NCBI RefSeq assembly: GCF_900102815.1
Contig: NZ_FNGF01000005.1
Coordinates: 434,001 to 498,000 of the forward strand
Reading direction: 5' to 3'
From: Glycomyces sambucus
GTDB lineage: Bacteria > Actinomycetota > Actinomycetes > Mycobacteriales > Micromonosporaceae
DNA length: 64,000 bases
The notes beneath the pieces were generated by a model. The model ran no database searches, had not been told where the DNA came from, and was given only the letters and a program-made list of their open reading frames with translations. The position numbers and the translations under genes are program-made. Below are positions 1 through 8,256 of the stretch, in pieces (position 1 is the stretch's first letter; each line of letters starts with the position of its first letter).

Positions 1-40
1 GCGCTGCAAGACCTCGCAGGTCCACAAAGAGACCCGCTAG
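1..40 (+). CDS. rpmG: 50S ribosomal protein L33, C-terminal end (partial)
   Basis: Only the last 12 codons are in the window. They read RCKTSQVHKETR followed by TAG, which matches the zinc-ribbon tail of bacterial ribosomal protein L33 (typically CxxCKTxxxHKETR). The downstream neighbours are two MaoC-type dehydratases, the order seen in mycobacteria (rpmG2-hadA-hadB), which supports the call. L33 is part of the large ribosomal subunit. The 5' part lies before position 1. Confidence 0.8.
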   Translation, partial: RCKTSQVHKETR

Positions 41-60
41 TCTTCCCCGCCCCCTGGTAC

Positions 61-477
61 ATGCTCAACGCTTCGTATGCAGGCCGGTCCTTGCCGACCA
101 CCCCGCCCGTGGCGATCACCGCTGAGTCGGTGACCCGCTTCTCCCAGGCCCTCGGGCTGCCGGACACGGGGGCGGTTCCGCCTACCTACCTGATCTCGCT
201 GACGCTGCCCGCGGCGGACCGGCTCATCGACGACCCCGACTTCGGGCTCGACTGGAGCCGCGTCCTGCACCGCGAGCAGCGTTTCGCGTACCACCGGGAC
301 CTGCGGGCCGGCGACGAGGTGACGTGCGCCGTCACCGTCGAGTCGATCAAGACCGTCGCCGGGAACGACCTCCTGTCGCTGCGCACCGCCGTCGAGGACG
401 GCGAGGGCGTGGCGGCCGAGGTGTGGACGACGCTGTTCGTCGCGGCACCGGCCCAGGAGCCGGGGGAGGCGGCGTGA
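61..477 (+). CDS. FAS1-like/MaoC N-terminal dehydratase (HadA-like)
   Basis: 138-residue single hot-dog domain. The N-terminus (MLNASYAGRSLPTTPPVAIT, then a helix VTRFSQALG) is typical of HadA-type subunits, which supply the substrate-binding half of a (3R)-hydroxyacyl-ACP/CoA dehydratase heterodimer. The D-x4-H catalytic pair is absent here and present in the next gene. The stop overlaps that gene's start (GTGA), so the two are translationally coupled. In mycobacteria the orthologous pair acts in FAS-II; in this organism the substrate is not known and may be an ordinary acyl-CoA. No clear Shine-Dalgarno precedes the ATG; the start rests on the conserved N-terminus. Confidence 0.85.
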   Translation: MLNASYAGRSLPTTPPVAITAESVTRFSQALGLPDTGAVPPTYLISLTLPAADRLIDDPDFGLDWSRVLHREQRFAYHRDLRAGDEVTCAVTVESIKTVAGNDLLSLRTAVEDGEGVAAEVWTTLFVAAPAQEPGEAA

Positions 478-884
478 ACGGCCTCGAAGTCGGGGCCGTC
501 GTCTTCACGGCCTCCTACCCCGTCGAGCGGGCGGACCTCCAGCGGTACGCCGACGCCTCCGGGGACCGCAACCCGATCCACCTCGACGAGGCCGCGGCCA
601 AGGCCGCCGGGCTCCCGGACGTGATCGCCCACGGCATGTACACGATGGGCCTGGTCTCGCGCGCGGTCCTCGAATGGGTCGCCGACGCCGGGATCGACGC
701 CCGCCTCGCCGACTTCACCGCCCGCTTCGCCAAGCCCGTGGTCGTGCCCGAGGGCGGGACCGCCGTCGAGGTCGAGGGCAGGGTTCGCAAGTCGGAGGAC
801 GGCTCCGTGGAGCTGGCGATCACCGCGACCAGCGCCGGCGAGCGGGTGCTGGCACCCGCCCGCGCGACACTCGTCTCGCCGTAG
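474..884 (+). CDS. MaoC family dehydratase (HadB-like), catalytic subunit
   Basis: 136 residues from a GTG that overlaps the upstream stop by 4 nt. The hydratase-2 motif is clear: GDRNPIHLDEAAAKAAGLPD, giving the catalytic Asp31 and His36, followed by IAHGMYTMG. It should pair with the upstream HadA-like subunit to hydrate or dehydrate a 2-enoyl/3-hydroxyacyl thioester. In mycobacteria hadC, secE and nusG follow; here the order breaks and the next gene is convergent. The last 65 nt overlap the C-terminal extension of the 3-hydroxyacyl-CoA dehydrogenase on the other strand. Confidence 0.87.
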   Translation: MNGLEVGAVVFTASYPVERADLQRYADASGDRNPIHLDEAAAKAAGLPDVIAHGMYTMGLVSRAVLEWVADAGIDARLADFTARFAKPVVVPEGGTAVEVEGRVRKSEDGSVELAITATSAGERVLAPARATLVSP

Positions 885-1767
885 CCGCACCACCGGCTGT
901 CCACAGGCCTGTGGATAACCCTTCGTAGTCGAAGAACCCCTTGCCGCTCTTGCGGCCGATCTCGCCCGCGGCGACCAGGCGGCGCAGCAGCGCCGGCGGG
1001 AAGAACTGCGGGTCCGCGGTGTCCTCGTAGATGTTCTCGGTCGCGTGCGCGATGACGTCGATCCCGGTGAGGTCGGCGGTCGCCAGCGGCCCCATCGGGT
1101 GGCCGAAGCCGAGCCGGCAGGCCGTGTCGAGGTCCTCGGCCGAGATGACGCCGTTCTCCACCAGCCGGGCCGCCTCGTTGACGAGGGCGCAGATGAGGCG
1201 GGTGGTCGCGAAGCCCGCGACGTCCCGGTTGACGACCACGCAGGTCTTGCCCGCGGCCTCGGCGAAGGCGCGGGCCTTCGCCAGGGCCTCGTCGCTGGTG
1301 TGGATGCCGCGCACGAGCTCGCACAGCCGCATCATCGGCACCGGCGAGAAGAAGTGGGTGCCGACCACGCGCTCGGGGTGGGTGGCGGCCGCGGCGATCT
1401 CCGTGATCGGGATGGCCGAGGTGTTCGTGGCGAGGACGGTCTCCGGGGCGACGATCGTCGAGAGCGTCCGGAAGACCTCCTGCTTGACCGGGAGGCGCTC
1501 GAAGACGGCCTCGACGGCGATCTCGGCGCCCGCGGCGGCCTTGAGGTCGGTGGCGACCGCGATGCGGGCGAGGGCCGCGTCGGCGGCCTCCGCGGTGGTC
1601 TTCTCCTTGGCGACGAAGCGGTCGAGGGAGGAGCGGATCGCCGCCAGCGCCCGGTCGAGCGCCCCCTCGTCCGTGTCGATCAGTGTGACGTCGGCACCGC
1701 TGAGGCTTGTGACCTGTGCGATCCCCGAACCCATGAGTCCCGAACCGATTACCGCGACTTGTGTCAT
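820..1767 (-). CDS. 3-hydroxyacyl-CoA (3-hydroxybutyryl-CoA) dehydrogenase
   Basis: 315 residues. The Rossmann motif GSGLMGSGIA starts at residue 8, the catalytic His lies in GTHFFSPVP and the catalytic Glu in LCELVRG; the C-terminal domain ends in the usual GRKSGKGFFDY. It oxidises (S)-3-hydroxyacyl-CoA to 3-oxoacyl-CoA with NAD. Family members usually stop a few residues after GFFDY, near residue 285. Here the frame continues about 30 residues more through a palindrome and into the 3' end of the dehydratase gene, so the tail probably comes from stop-codon loss. It is divergent from the cobalamin adenosyltransferase gene. Confidence 0.9.
   Translation of the reverse strand: MTQVAVIGSGLMGSGIAQVTSLSGADVTLIDTDEGALDRALAAIRSSLDRFVAKEKTTAEAADAALARIAVATDLKAAAGAEIAVEAVFERLPVKQEVFRTLSTIVAPETVLATNTSAIPITEIAAAATHPERVVGTHFFSPVPMMRLCELVRGIHTSDEALAKARAFAEAAGKTCVVVNRDVAGFATTRLICALVNEAARLVENGVISAEDLDTACRLGFGHPMGPLATADLTGIDVIAHATENIYEDTADPQFFPPALLRRLVAAGEIGRKSGKGFFDYEGLSTGLWTAGGAATARRVSRGRVPAPARRRWSR
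897..918. promoter_or_regulatory. Inverted pair of DnaA-box sequences forming a 16-bp palindrome
   Basis: CTGTCCACA (897-905, plus strand) fits the actinomycete DnaA box (T/C)(T/C)GTCCACA. TTATCCACA on the minus strand (910-918) is the perfect E. coli-type box. Together they form the perfect palindrome TCCACAGGCCTGTGGA (900-915). It sits between the ends of two convergent genes, inside the C-terminal extension of the dehydrogenase. DnaA binding is inferred, not shown; a hairpin role in termination is the alternative. Confidence 0.45.
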
Positions 1768-1779
1768 GTGGGGAGGCTA

Positions 1780-1792
1780 TATGGTCGGGGGT
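1780..1792 (+). promoter_or_regulatory. Leaderless -10 element of the adenosyltransferase gene
   Basis: TATGGT (1780-1785) lies exactly 7 nt upstream of the ATG at 1793, so transcription should begin at or next to the start codon. This supports the ATG at 1793 over in-frame ATGs at 1766 and 1781. Confidence 0.5.
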
Positions 1793-2374
1793 ATGGCGGT
1801 CAATCTCACCAGGATCTACACCAAGACGGGCGACGACGGCACGACCGGTCTCGCCGATTTCACCCGCGTCCCGAAGACCCATGTGCGGCTCGCGGCGTAC
1901 GGGGACGTGGACGAGGCCAACGCGGTGATCGGGACGGCGCTCGCGCTCCACGCGGGGGAGATCGGCGAGCGGGAGGCCGAGATCCTGCTGGCGGTCCAGA
2001 ACGACATGTTCGACGTCGGGGCGGACCTGTCGACGCCGGTGGCGCCGGACCCGAAGTACCCGCCGCTGCGGATCGACGAGTCCTATGTGGTGCGTCTGGA
2101 GGGCTGGATCGACGAGTGCAACGCCGATCTGGAGAGCCTGCGCTCGTTCATCCTGCGGGGCGGGACGCCGGGGGCGGCGCTGCTGCACCAGGCGTGCACG
2201 GTGGTGCGGCGGGCCGAGCGCTCGGTGTGGGCGCTGCTGGAGTCCGAACCGGACGTGACGCACGCGGTGCCGGTGACGTACCTGAACCGGCTGTCGGACC
2301 TGTTGTTCGTATTGGCGCGCAAGGCGAATCCGGGCGGGGACGTGCTGTGGGCGCCGGGGGCGTCGCGGGAGTGA
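1793..2374 (+). CDS. Cob(I)alamin/cobyrinate adenosyltransferase, PduO type
   Basis: 193 residues. The PduO-type ATP-binding N-terminus RIYTKTGDDGTT is followed by conserved GDVDEANA, the helix VVRRAERSVW and the signature TYLNRLSDLLFVLAR. It transfers the adenosyl group of ATP to the reduced cobalt of corrinoids, making adenosylcobalamin for enzymes such as methylmalonyl-CoA mutase. In M. tuberculosis the homologue (Rv1314c) lies beside atpC and a DUF2550 gene; here those two are about 9 kb downstream. The start at 1793 is chosen from the conserved N-terminus and from a leaderless -10 element. Confidence 0.93.
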   Translation: MAVNLTRIYTKTGDDGTTGLADFTRVPKTHVRLAAYGDVDEANAVIGTALALHAGEIGEREAEILLAVQNDMFDVGADLSTPVAPDPKYPPLRIDESYVVRLEGWIDECNADLESLRSFILRGGTPGAALLHQACTVVRRAERSVWALLESEPDVTHAVPVTYLNRLSDLLFVLARKANPGGDVLWAPGASRE

Positions 2375-2399
2375 CCGACCGCCCGCTCGCGGCGTGTTG

Positions 2400-2492
2400 T
2401 GAAATCGTTACGGCGCGAGGGCAGTCGGCGCGCTTGACGGGAGCGATCACACGGGTGAGGATATGAGCGGTAACATGCATATTCGCAAATAT
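2400..2492. promoter_or_regulatory. Candidate operators upstream of the ytf sugar importer
   Basis: TGAAATCGTTACGG (2400-2413) has a perfect left half of the LacI-family consensus TGAAANCGNTTTCA and a weaker right half. Further down, ATATT-CGCA-AATAT (2479-2492) is a perfect inverted repeat. Either could bind the transporter's regulator; no regulator gene is adjacent. Confidence 0.35.
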
Positions 2493-2534
2493 CGAGAACC
2501 CTTGTAATCCCACCTCTCGAAAGGCGACACCCCC

Positions 2535-3539
2535 GTGCTCAAGACCCCTGCGTTCAAGCAAGTCCTCGCCGGCATCGGCGCCGGCGCGCTCCTCTTCGGC
2601 CTCACCGCCTGCGGCGGGGGTGACGACTCGGGCGACGGCGGCGGCGACGGCCTCGTGGTCGGCTTCGCCCAGGTCGGCGCCGAATCGGCTTGGCGCACCG
2701 CCAACTCCGCCTCCGTCCAGTCCGCCGCCGAGGCGGACGAGCGCATCGCCGAGCTGAAGTTCGTCGACGCGCAGCAGGACCAGGAAAAGCAGATCGAGGC
2801 GGTCCGCAACTTCATCACGCAGCAGGTCGACGTCATCGTGCTGGCGCCGGTGGTCGAGACCGGCTGGACCGACGTCCTCCAGGAGGCCGCGGACGCCGGC
2901 ATCCCCGTGGTCCTGGCCGACCGCGGCATCGAGGCCGCCGACGAGGACCTGTACGTGACGCGCCTGGGCTCGGACTTCACCGAGGAGGGCCGCAAGGCCG
3001 GGACGTGGGCGGCCGAGACGTTCGCCGCCGACACCGACGGCACCCGCATCCTGGAGCTCCAGGGCACCACCGGCTCGGCGCCCGCGAACGACCGCAAGGC
3101 CGGGTTCTTCGAGGTGCTCGACGCCGAGGGCCTGGACTACGAGATCGTCGACTCCCAGTCCGGCAACTTCACCGCCGAAGAGGGCAAGGCGGTCATGGAG
3201 ACCTTCATCACGACCCACGGGCTGGAGGGCGTCGACCTGCTGTACGCCCACAACGACGAGATGGGCCTGGGCGCGATCCAGGCGATCGAGGAGGCCGGGT
3301 TCACCCCCGGCACCGACATCCAGATCATCATCGTCGACGGCTCCAAGGCCGGCTTCCAGGCGGGCGTCGACGGCAAGCTCAACTACATCGTCGAGTGCAA
3401 CCCGGTCTTCGGCGAGCAGCTGATGGACGTCGTGGTCCAGGTCGCCGACGGCGAGACCGTCGAGAAGTTCACCCCGGTCGAGGAGGGCGCGTTCGACGCG
3501 ACCCAGTTCGAGGCCGAGCTCCCCAACCGCCAGTTCTAG
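2535..3539 (+). CDS. ytfQ: Galactofuranose-type sugar ABC transporter, substrate-binding lipoprotein
   Basis: 334 residues from a GTG with a GAAAGG Shine-Dalgarno about 10 nt upstream. It has a lipoprotein signal peptide ending in the lipobox LTAC (Cys26) and then a periplasmic-binding-protein fold (Peripla_BP_4 type). The match to E. coli YtfQ is strong: GFAQVGAESAWR, APVVETGW, ELQGTTGSA, DRKAGF, YAHNDEMGLGAIQAIEEAG. YtfQ binds galactofuranose; the exact sugar here is inferred. It is the first gene of a four-gene importer operon. A strong hairpin separates it from ytfR, which commonly lets the binding protein be made in excess. Confidence 0.93.
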   Translation: MLKTPAFKQVLAGIGAGALLFGLTACGGGDDSGDGGGDGLVVGFAQVGAESAWRTANSASVQSAAEADERIAELKFVDAQQDQEKQIEAVRNFITQQVDVIVLAPVVETGWTDVLQEAADAGIPVVLADRGIEAADEDLYVTRLGSDFTEEGRKAGTWAAETFAADTDGTRILELQGTTGSAPANDRKAGFFEVLDAEGLDYEIVDSQSGNFTAEEGKAVMETFITTHGLEGVDLLYAHNDEMGLGAIQAIEEAGFTPGTDIQIIIVDGSKAGFQAGVDGKLNYIVECNPVFGEQLMDVVVQVADGETVEKFTPVEEGAFDATQFEAELPNRQF

Positions 3540-3553
3540 CCCCAGCAGACGAC

Positions 3554-3587
3554 GCCGCCGCCCGGGCCGCGAGGCCCGGGCGGCGGC
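3554..3587 (+). terminator. Intercistronic hairpin between ytfQ and ytfR
   Basis: Perfect 15-bp stem (3554-3568 with 3573-3587) and a GCGA loop, with no T-run. It lies just after ytfQ and before ytfR. It probably attenuates transcription or stabilises the ytfQ message. Confidence 0.7.
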
Positions 3588-3613
3588 TCCGCTTCCCATG
3601 AAGGACGGGTCCC

Positions 3614-5134
3614 ATGCCCGATGCCGCCCCGGTCCGCATGACCGGCATCGTGAAGGACTTCACCGGCGTCCGCGCCCTCGACGGCGTCGACCTCGCCCTC
3701 AGACCCGGCGAGATCCACGCCGTGATGGGGGAGAACGGCGCCGGGAAGTCCACCTTGATCAAAGTGCTCACCGGCGTCCACGGCCACGACGCGGGGGAGA
3801 TCCTGCTCGACGGCGAGCCGGTCCGCTTCTCCGGCCCCAAGGCGGCCCAGGCCGCCGGGATCTCCACGGTCTACCAGGAGGTGAACCTCACCGAGAACCT
3901 GTCGGTGGCCGAGAACCTGCTCGCCGGGCGCGAACCGCGCCTCGGGCCGTTCATCAACTTCCGGGCCATGCGCCGCCGCGCGACCGAGCTCCTGGACGGG
4001 ATCGGCGTGGACCTCAACGTCGCCGCGCCCCTGGGGGCGTACTCGATCGCCGTGCAGCAGCTCGTCGCCATCGCCAGGGCCGTCGACATCGAGGCGAAGG
4101 TCCTCATCCTCGACGAGCCGACCTCCTCGCTCGACCGCGACGAGGTGGAGGTGCTCCTCGGGGTCATGCGCCGCCTCGCCGCCGACGGCACCGCGCTCGT
4201 GTTCATCTCCCACTTCCTCGACCAGGTCTACGCGGTCGCCGACCGGATGACCGTGCTGCGCAACGGCGCGCTCGTCGGCGAGTGGGCCACCGCGGACCTC
4301 CCGCAGAACGCGCTCATCGGCCACATGCTCGGCCGCGAGGCCGCGGCCCTGGAGCAGATCGAGCGGACCGCCGCCGCCCACCACGTGGCCGACGGCGAAC
4401 CGCTGGTCGAAGCGGTCGGCCTGGGCCGCAAGGGGTCCATCGCCCCCTACGACCTCACGGTCCGGCGCGGCGAGGTCGTGGGGCTGGCCGGGCTGCTCGG
4501 GTCCGGGCGCACCGAGACCGCGCGGCTCATCGCCGGCGCCGACCGGGCCGACTCCGGGAGCCTGCGCTTCGCGGGCAGGAGGGTCGGCGGGCACAACCCG
4601 CGGACCGCCGCCGCCCGCGGCATCGCGTTCTGCCCCGAGAACCGCAAGACCGAAGGGCTCGTGGGGGACCTGACGGTGGCCGAGAACATGATCCTCGCGA
4701 TGCAGGCGTCCCGCGGCTGGGCCAGGTCCGTCCCGCCGGCCCGCCGGGACAAGCTCGTGGCGGCGTTCATCGACAAGCTCGGCATCCGCCCCGCCGACCC
4801 CGACATGCCCGTGCGGAACCTCTCCGGCGGCAACCAGCAGAAGGTGCTCCTGGCGCGCTGGATGCTCGTCGAACCGAAACTGCTCATCCTCGACGAGCCC
4901 ACGCGCGGCATCGACGTCGGCGCCAAGGCCGACATCCAGCGGCTCGTCGCCGAGCTCTCCGCCGACGGGATGGCCGTCCTGTTCGTCTCCGCCGAACTCG
5001 ACGAGGTCACCCGCCTCTCCGACCGGATCGCGGTCCTGCGCGACCGGGAACTCATCGCCGTACTCGAAGCCGAGGCCGACTTGACCAGCGAGCACATCGT
5101 CGACACCATCGTCGCGGGAGGCCGGGAGCCGTGA
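3614..5134 (+). CDS. ytfR: Sugar ABC transporter ATPase with two fused NBDs
   Basis: 506 residues, the usual length for MglA/RbsA/YtfR-type proteins. The first NBD has Walker A GENGAGKST (residues 39-47) and Walker B LILDEPTSSLD with a divergent signature (YSIAVQQ). The second has GLLGSGRTE in place of Walker A, a full signature LSGGNQQK and Walker B LLILDEPTRGID. This split of active residues is normal for carbohydrate uptake class 2 transporters. It powers import by the two permeases that follow. The ATG at 3614 follows GAAGGAC; an ATG at 3598 is out of frame. Confidence 0.94.
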   Translation: MPDAAPVRMTGIVKDFTGVRALDGVDLALRPGEIHAVMGENGAGKSTLIKVLTGVHGHDAGEILLDGEPVRFSGPKAAQAAGISTVYQEVNLTENLSVAENLLAGREPRLGPFINFRAMRRRATELLDGIGVDLNVAAPLGAYSIAVQQLVAIARAVDIEAKVLILDEPTSSLDRDEVEVLLGVMRRLAADGTALVFISHFLDQVYAVADRMTVLRNGALVGEWATADLPQNALIGHMLGREAAALEQIERTAAAHHVADGEPLVEAVGLGRKGSIAPYDLTVRRGEVVGLAGLLGSGRTETARLIAGADRADSGSLRFAGRRVGGHNPRTAAARGIAFCPENRKTEGLVGDLTVAENMILAMQASRGWARSVPPARRDKLVAAFIDKLGIRPADPDMPVRNLSGGNQQKVLLARWMLVEPKLLILDEPTRGIDVGAKADIQRLVAELSADGMAVLFVSAELDEVTRLSDRIAVLRDRELIAVLEAEADLTSEHIVDTIVAGGREP

Positions 5135-6180
5135 ACGCCTACGCCAAGCGCCTGCTGTGGCCGGTCCTGATCCTGCTGGCGCTCATAGCCGTCAACATCG
5201 TCGCCACCGGCGTCGACTTCATCGTCCCCAGCGTCAACGACGACGGGCGCCTCGGCGGCGCCTTCGTCAACATCCTGCGCCGCTCCGCGCCCCTGCTGCT
5301 CATCGCGCTCGGGATGACGCTCGTCATCGCCACCAAGGGCATCGACCTGTCCGTGGGCGCGGTCTACGCCATCGGCGCGGCCATCGCCTGCCAGACGATC
5401 ATCGACGCGCCCGACCAGACCGCGGGCGGCCTCGTGCTCGCCGCGGTCGCGCTCGCCCTCGCCGCCACCGCCGCCATCGGCGCCTGGAACGGGGTCATGG
5501 TGGCGCACTTCGGCATCCAGCCGATCGTCGCCACGCTCGTCCTCATGATCGCCGGACGCGGCATCGCCCAGCTCGTCACCGGCGGGCAGATCCCGAAGGT
5601 CCAGGACGCCAGCCCGTTCACCGAACTGGGCAGGGGCGCGTTCCTGACGGTCCCGATCCCCATCTGGATCGCCGCCCTCGTACTCACCGCGCTCGCGCTG
5701 CTCACCCGCCGGACCGCGCTCGGGATGCTGCTCGAATCCGTCGGCGGCAACCCCGAGGCCAGCCGCCTCGCCGGCATCCGGTCCCGGGGCATCACCGTCC
5801 TGGTGTACCTCGTGTGCGGGCTCTGCGCGGGCCTCGCCGGGCTCATCGGCGCGGCCAACCTCGGCAGCGCCGACGCCAACAACGGCGGCCTGTGGATCGA
5901 GCTCGACGCGATCCTCGCCGTCGTCATCGGCGGCACCGCGCTCCTCGGCGGCCGGTTCTTCCTGCTGGGCACCGCGATCGGCGTGGTCATCATCGGGACC
6001 CTGGAGGACACCATCATCAACGTCGGCCTCTCCAGCCAGTGGCAGTTCACCGCGAAGGCCGTCGTGGTCTTCGCCGTGGCGCTGCTCCAGAGCCCCGAGT
6101 TCCGCGGCTGGGTGCTGCGACCGCTCCGGCGCCGGCCCGAGGCGCCGGCGCCCGCCCAGGCCGAGGAGGCCGCGTCATGA
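5131..6180 (+). CDS. ytfT: Sugar ABC transporter permease (YtfT-like)
   Basis: 349 residues from a GTG overlapping the ytfR stop by 4 nt. It is a BPD_transp_2 membrane protein with about eight to ten hydrophobic segments and family hallmarks: GMTLVIATKGIDLSVGAV near the N-terminus, a central EA-rich cytoplasmic loop (SVGGNPEASRLAGI) that docks on the ATPase, and DAILAVVIGGTALLGG near the C-terminus. It is one half of the heterodimeric channel with YjfF, and its stop overlaps the yjfF start (ATGA). Confidence 0.93.
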   Translation: MNAYAKRLLWPVLILLALIAVNIVATGVDFIVPSVNDDGRLGGAFVNILRRSAPLLLIALGMTLVIATKGIDLSVGAVYAIGAAIACQTIIDAPDQTAGGLVLAAVALALAATAAIGAWNGVMVAHFGIQPIVATLVLMIAGRGIAQLVTGGQIPKVQDASPFTELGRGAFLTVPIPIWIAALVLTALALLTRRTALGMLLESVGGNPEASRLAGIRSRGITVLVYLVCGLCAGLAGLIGAANLGSADANNGGLWIELDAILAVVIGGTALLGGRFFLLGTAIGVVIIGTLEDTIINVGLSSQWQFTAKAVVVFAVALLQSPEFRGWVLRPLRRRPEAPAPAQAEEAAS

Positions 6181-7202
6181 CCGCCCCGACCCTGACCGCG
6201 CGGCCCACGCGCTCCAAGCTGTTCGACGGCCTCACCAGGTACGTCCCCATCGGGGCCACGATCGGGCTGCTCGCCGCCCTGTACCTCGGCGGCGTCGCGA
6301 ACTACCCGAACTTCGACAACCCGCAGGTCGTCGCCAAGCTGTTCATCGACAACGCCCCGCTCCTGGTCGTCGCCGTCGGCATGACCTTCGTGATCCTCTC
6401 GGGCGGCATCGACCTGTCCGTGGGGTCGGTGATGGCGTTCGCGACCATGGCGTGCGCGTGGCTCACCGTCGACGCGGGCGTCGCCGCGCCCCTCGCGACG
6501 GTCCTCGTGCTCGCCTTCGGCACCGCGTGGGGGCTGCTCGTCGGCGCCGTCATCCACTACTTCCACGTGCAGCCGTTCATCGCGACCCTGGTGGGGCTGT
6601 TCCTGTTCCGGGGCCTGACGCTCCAGATCTCCGCGACCGACGTGTCGATGCGCGAGATCGGTTTCTTCCAGTGGGGCATGACCCACGTCGACTTCGGGGA
6701 GGTCCGCGACGGCGGCTTCTGGCTCCCGTACCTGTCGTTCGTCGCCTTCGCGGTCGTCGCCGTCGCCTTCGTGGTGCTGCACTACACGCGCTTCGGGCGC
6801 GGCGTGTACGCCGTCGGCGGCTCGGAGACCTCCGCGCTCCTCATGGGCCTGCCGGTGGCGCGCACCAAGATCGGCGTGTACGCGATCAGCGGGTGCTGCG
6901 CGGCCCTCGCGGGCGTGCTCGCCGCGTTCGCGACCAAGAGCGCCAACCCGCTCGCGAACGTCGGCACCGAGCTCGACGCCATCGCCGCCGTCGTCATCGG
7001 CGGGACCCTCCTCACCGGCGGGGCCGGGTTCGTCCTCGGCACCGTCGCCGGCGTCATGGTCTGGGGGATGCTCAACACCCTCATCGCCTTCCAGGGGAAC
7101 CTGTCCTCGTGGTGGGCGCGGATCGTCATGGGGGCCCTGCTCCTGGCGTTCATCCTGCTCCAGCGGGTCCTCGCCCGCTCCGGCGAGAAGCGCCGGACCT
7201 AG
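6177..7202 (+). CDS. yjfF: Sugar ABC transporter permease (YjfF-like)
   Basis: 341 residues starting at the ATG that overlaps the ytfT stop. It is a second BPD_transp_2 permease with GMTFVILSGGIDLSVGSV, the docking loop AVGGSETSALLMGL and ELDAIAAVVIGGTLLTGG. With YtfT it forms the pore. Having two different permeases is the E. coli ytf/yjf arrangement for galactofuranose import. The operon ends at a perfect 30-bp palindromic terminator. Confidence 0.93.
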   Translation: MTAPTLTARPTRSKLFDGLTRYVPIGATIGLLAALYLGGVANYPNFDNPQVVAKLFIDNAPLLVVAVGMTFVILSGGIDLSVGSVMAFATMACAWLTVDAGVAAPLATVLVLAFGTAWGLLVGAVIHYFHVQPFIATLVGLFLFRGLTLQISATDVSMREIGFFQWGMTHVDFGEVRDGGFWLPYLSFVAFAVVAVAFVVLHYTRFGRGVYAVGGSETSALLMGLPVARTKIGVYAISGCCAALAGVLAAFATKSANPLANVGTELDAIAAVVIGGTLLTGGAGFVLGTVAGVMVWGMLNTLIAFQGNLSSWWARIVMGALLLAFILLQRVLARSGEKRRT

Positions 7203-7218
7203 ATCCCCTTCCGCAGCA

Positions 7219-7248
7219 GGGGCCGTCCACCGCGCGGTGGACGGCCCC
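7219..7248. terminator. Perfect 30-bp palindromic terminator after yjfF
   Basis: Every base of 7219-7248 is complementary about the central CG at 7233/7234. It lies 16 nt after the yjfF stop and has no downstream T-run, like most high-GC actinobacterial terminators. Confidence 0.8.
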
Positions 7249-7283
7249 TCGACTTGTACGGGTTGCCGGAGGTCTCCGACGAG

Positions 7284-7303
7284 ATGTAGTATGAGTGCTA
7301 CAT
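7284..7303. promoter_or_regulatory. Inverted-repeat operator upstream of the ABC-2 exporter
   Basis: ATGTAG-N8-CTACAT is a perfect 6+6 inverted repeat, 30 nt upstream of the exporter ATPase start. The exporter operon encodes its own small HTH protein, a candidate ligand. PadR sites also contain ATGT/ACAT half sites but with different spacing. Confidence 0.5.
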
Positions 7304-7332
7304 ACGAGAGAAACACTACGACGGAGATGACC

Positions 7333-8256
7333 ATGGGACACCCCCCGGTTCACGACGGGCCCACGATCGCCGTGTCCGACCTGCGGATGCGCTACGGCGA
7401 CAAGGACGTGCTCAAGGGCCTCGACCTCACCGTGCAGCCCGGCGGCGTCACCGCCCTCCTCGGGCCCAACGGCGCCGGCAAGACCACCACCATCGAGATC
7501 CTCGAAGGCTTCCGCGGCCGCTCCGGCGGCGACGTGCAGGTCCTCGGCGTCGACCCCGCCGCCGGCGGCGAGGCGTGGCGCGCCAAACTCGGCGTCGTCC
7601 TCCAGGAATGGCGCGACAACGGCAAGTGGAAGGTGCGCGACGCCGTCACCCACTTCGCCGACTACTACCGGCCCTACGCCGACCCCTACGGCCCCGACGA
7701 ACTCCTCGAACTCGTCGGCCTCGCCGAGCAGGCCGGCCAGCGCATCCGCACCCTCTCCGGCGGCCAGCGCCGCCGCCTCGACGTCGCCCTCGGCATCATC
7801 GGCAAGCCCGAACTGCTGTTCCTCGACGAGCCGACCACCGGGTTCGACCCCCACGCGCGGCGCGAGTTCCACGAGCTCATCCACCGCCTCACCGACCTCG
7901 ACGGCACCACGATCCTGCTCACCACCCACGACCTCGACGAGGCCGAGAAGCTCGCCGAGCGGATCCTCATCCTCGCCGGCGGCCGCATCATCGCCGACGG
8001 CTCGCCCGACCAGCTCGCCCGCGCCGCCTCCACCACCGCCGAGGTCAAGTGGGTCCAGGACGGCGCCCTCCAGATCCACCCCACCGACGACGCCACCGAC
8101 TTCGTCCGCAAGCTCCTGGCGACCGACGACGGCGCGGTCACCGAACTCGAGATCCACCGCGCCAGCCTCGAGGACGCCTACCTCGAACTCGTCGCCCGCT
8201 TCGAGGCCGGCGACGCGGACACCGCGGTCGACACCTTTCAGGAGGCCACCCGATGA
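7333..8256 (+). CDS. ABC-2 exporter ATP-binding protein
   Basis: 307 residues. Walker A GPNGAGKTT, Q-loop VVLQE, signature LSGGQRRRLDV, Walker B LLFLDEPTTGFDP and H-loop TTHDLDEAEKLA are all present. This is the CcmA/drug-exporter type. The C-terminal ~70 residues form the usual extension after the NBD. It works with the permease whose start overlaps its stop; the exported compound cannot be told from sequence. ATG 7333 is preferred because GGAG (7323-7326) is correctly spaced; an ATG at 7327 is too close. Confidence 0.92.
   Translation: MGHPPVHDGPTIAVSDLRMRYGDKDVLKGLDLTVQPGGVTALLGPNGAGKTTTIEILEGFRGRSGGDVQVLGVDPAAGGEAWRAKLGVVLQEWRDNGKWKVRDAVTHFADYYRPYADPYGPDELLELVGLAEQAGQRIRTLSGGQRRRLDVALGIIGKPELLFLDEPTTGFDPHARREFHELIHRLTDLDGTTILLTTHDLDEAEKLAERILILAGGRIIADGSPDQLARAASTTAEVKWVQDGALQIHPTDDATDFVRKLLATDDGAVTELEIHRASLEDAYLELVARFEAGDADTAVDTFQEATR

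Noticed and set aside
4447-5508. A minus-strand open frame over ytfR and ytfT
   Set aside because: It is a shadow of two well-supported transporter genes and has no independent start signal.
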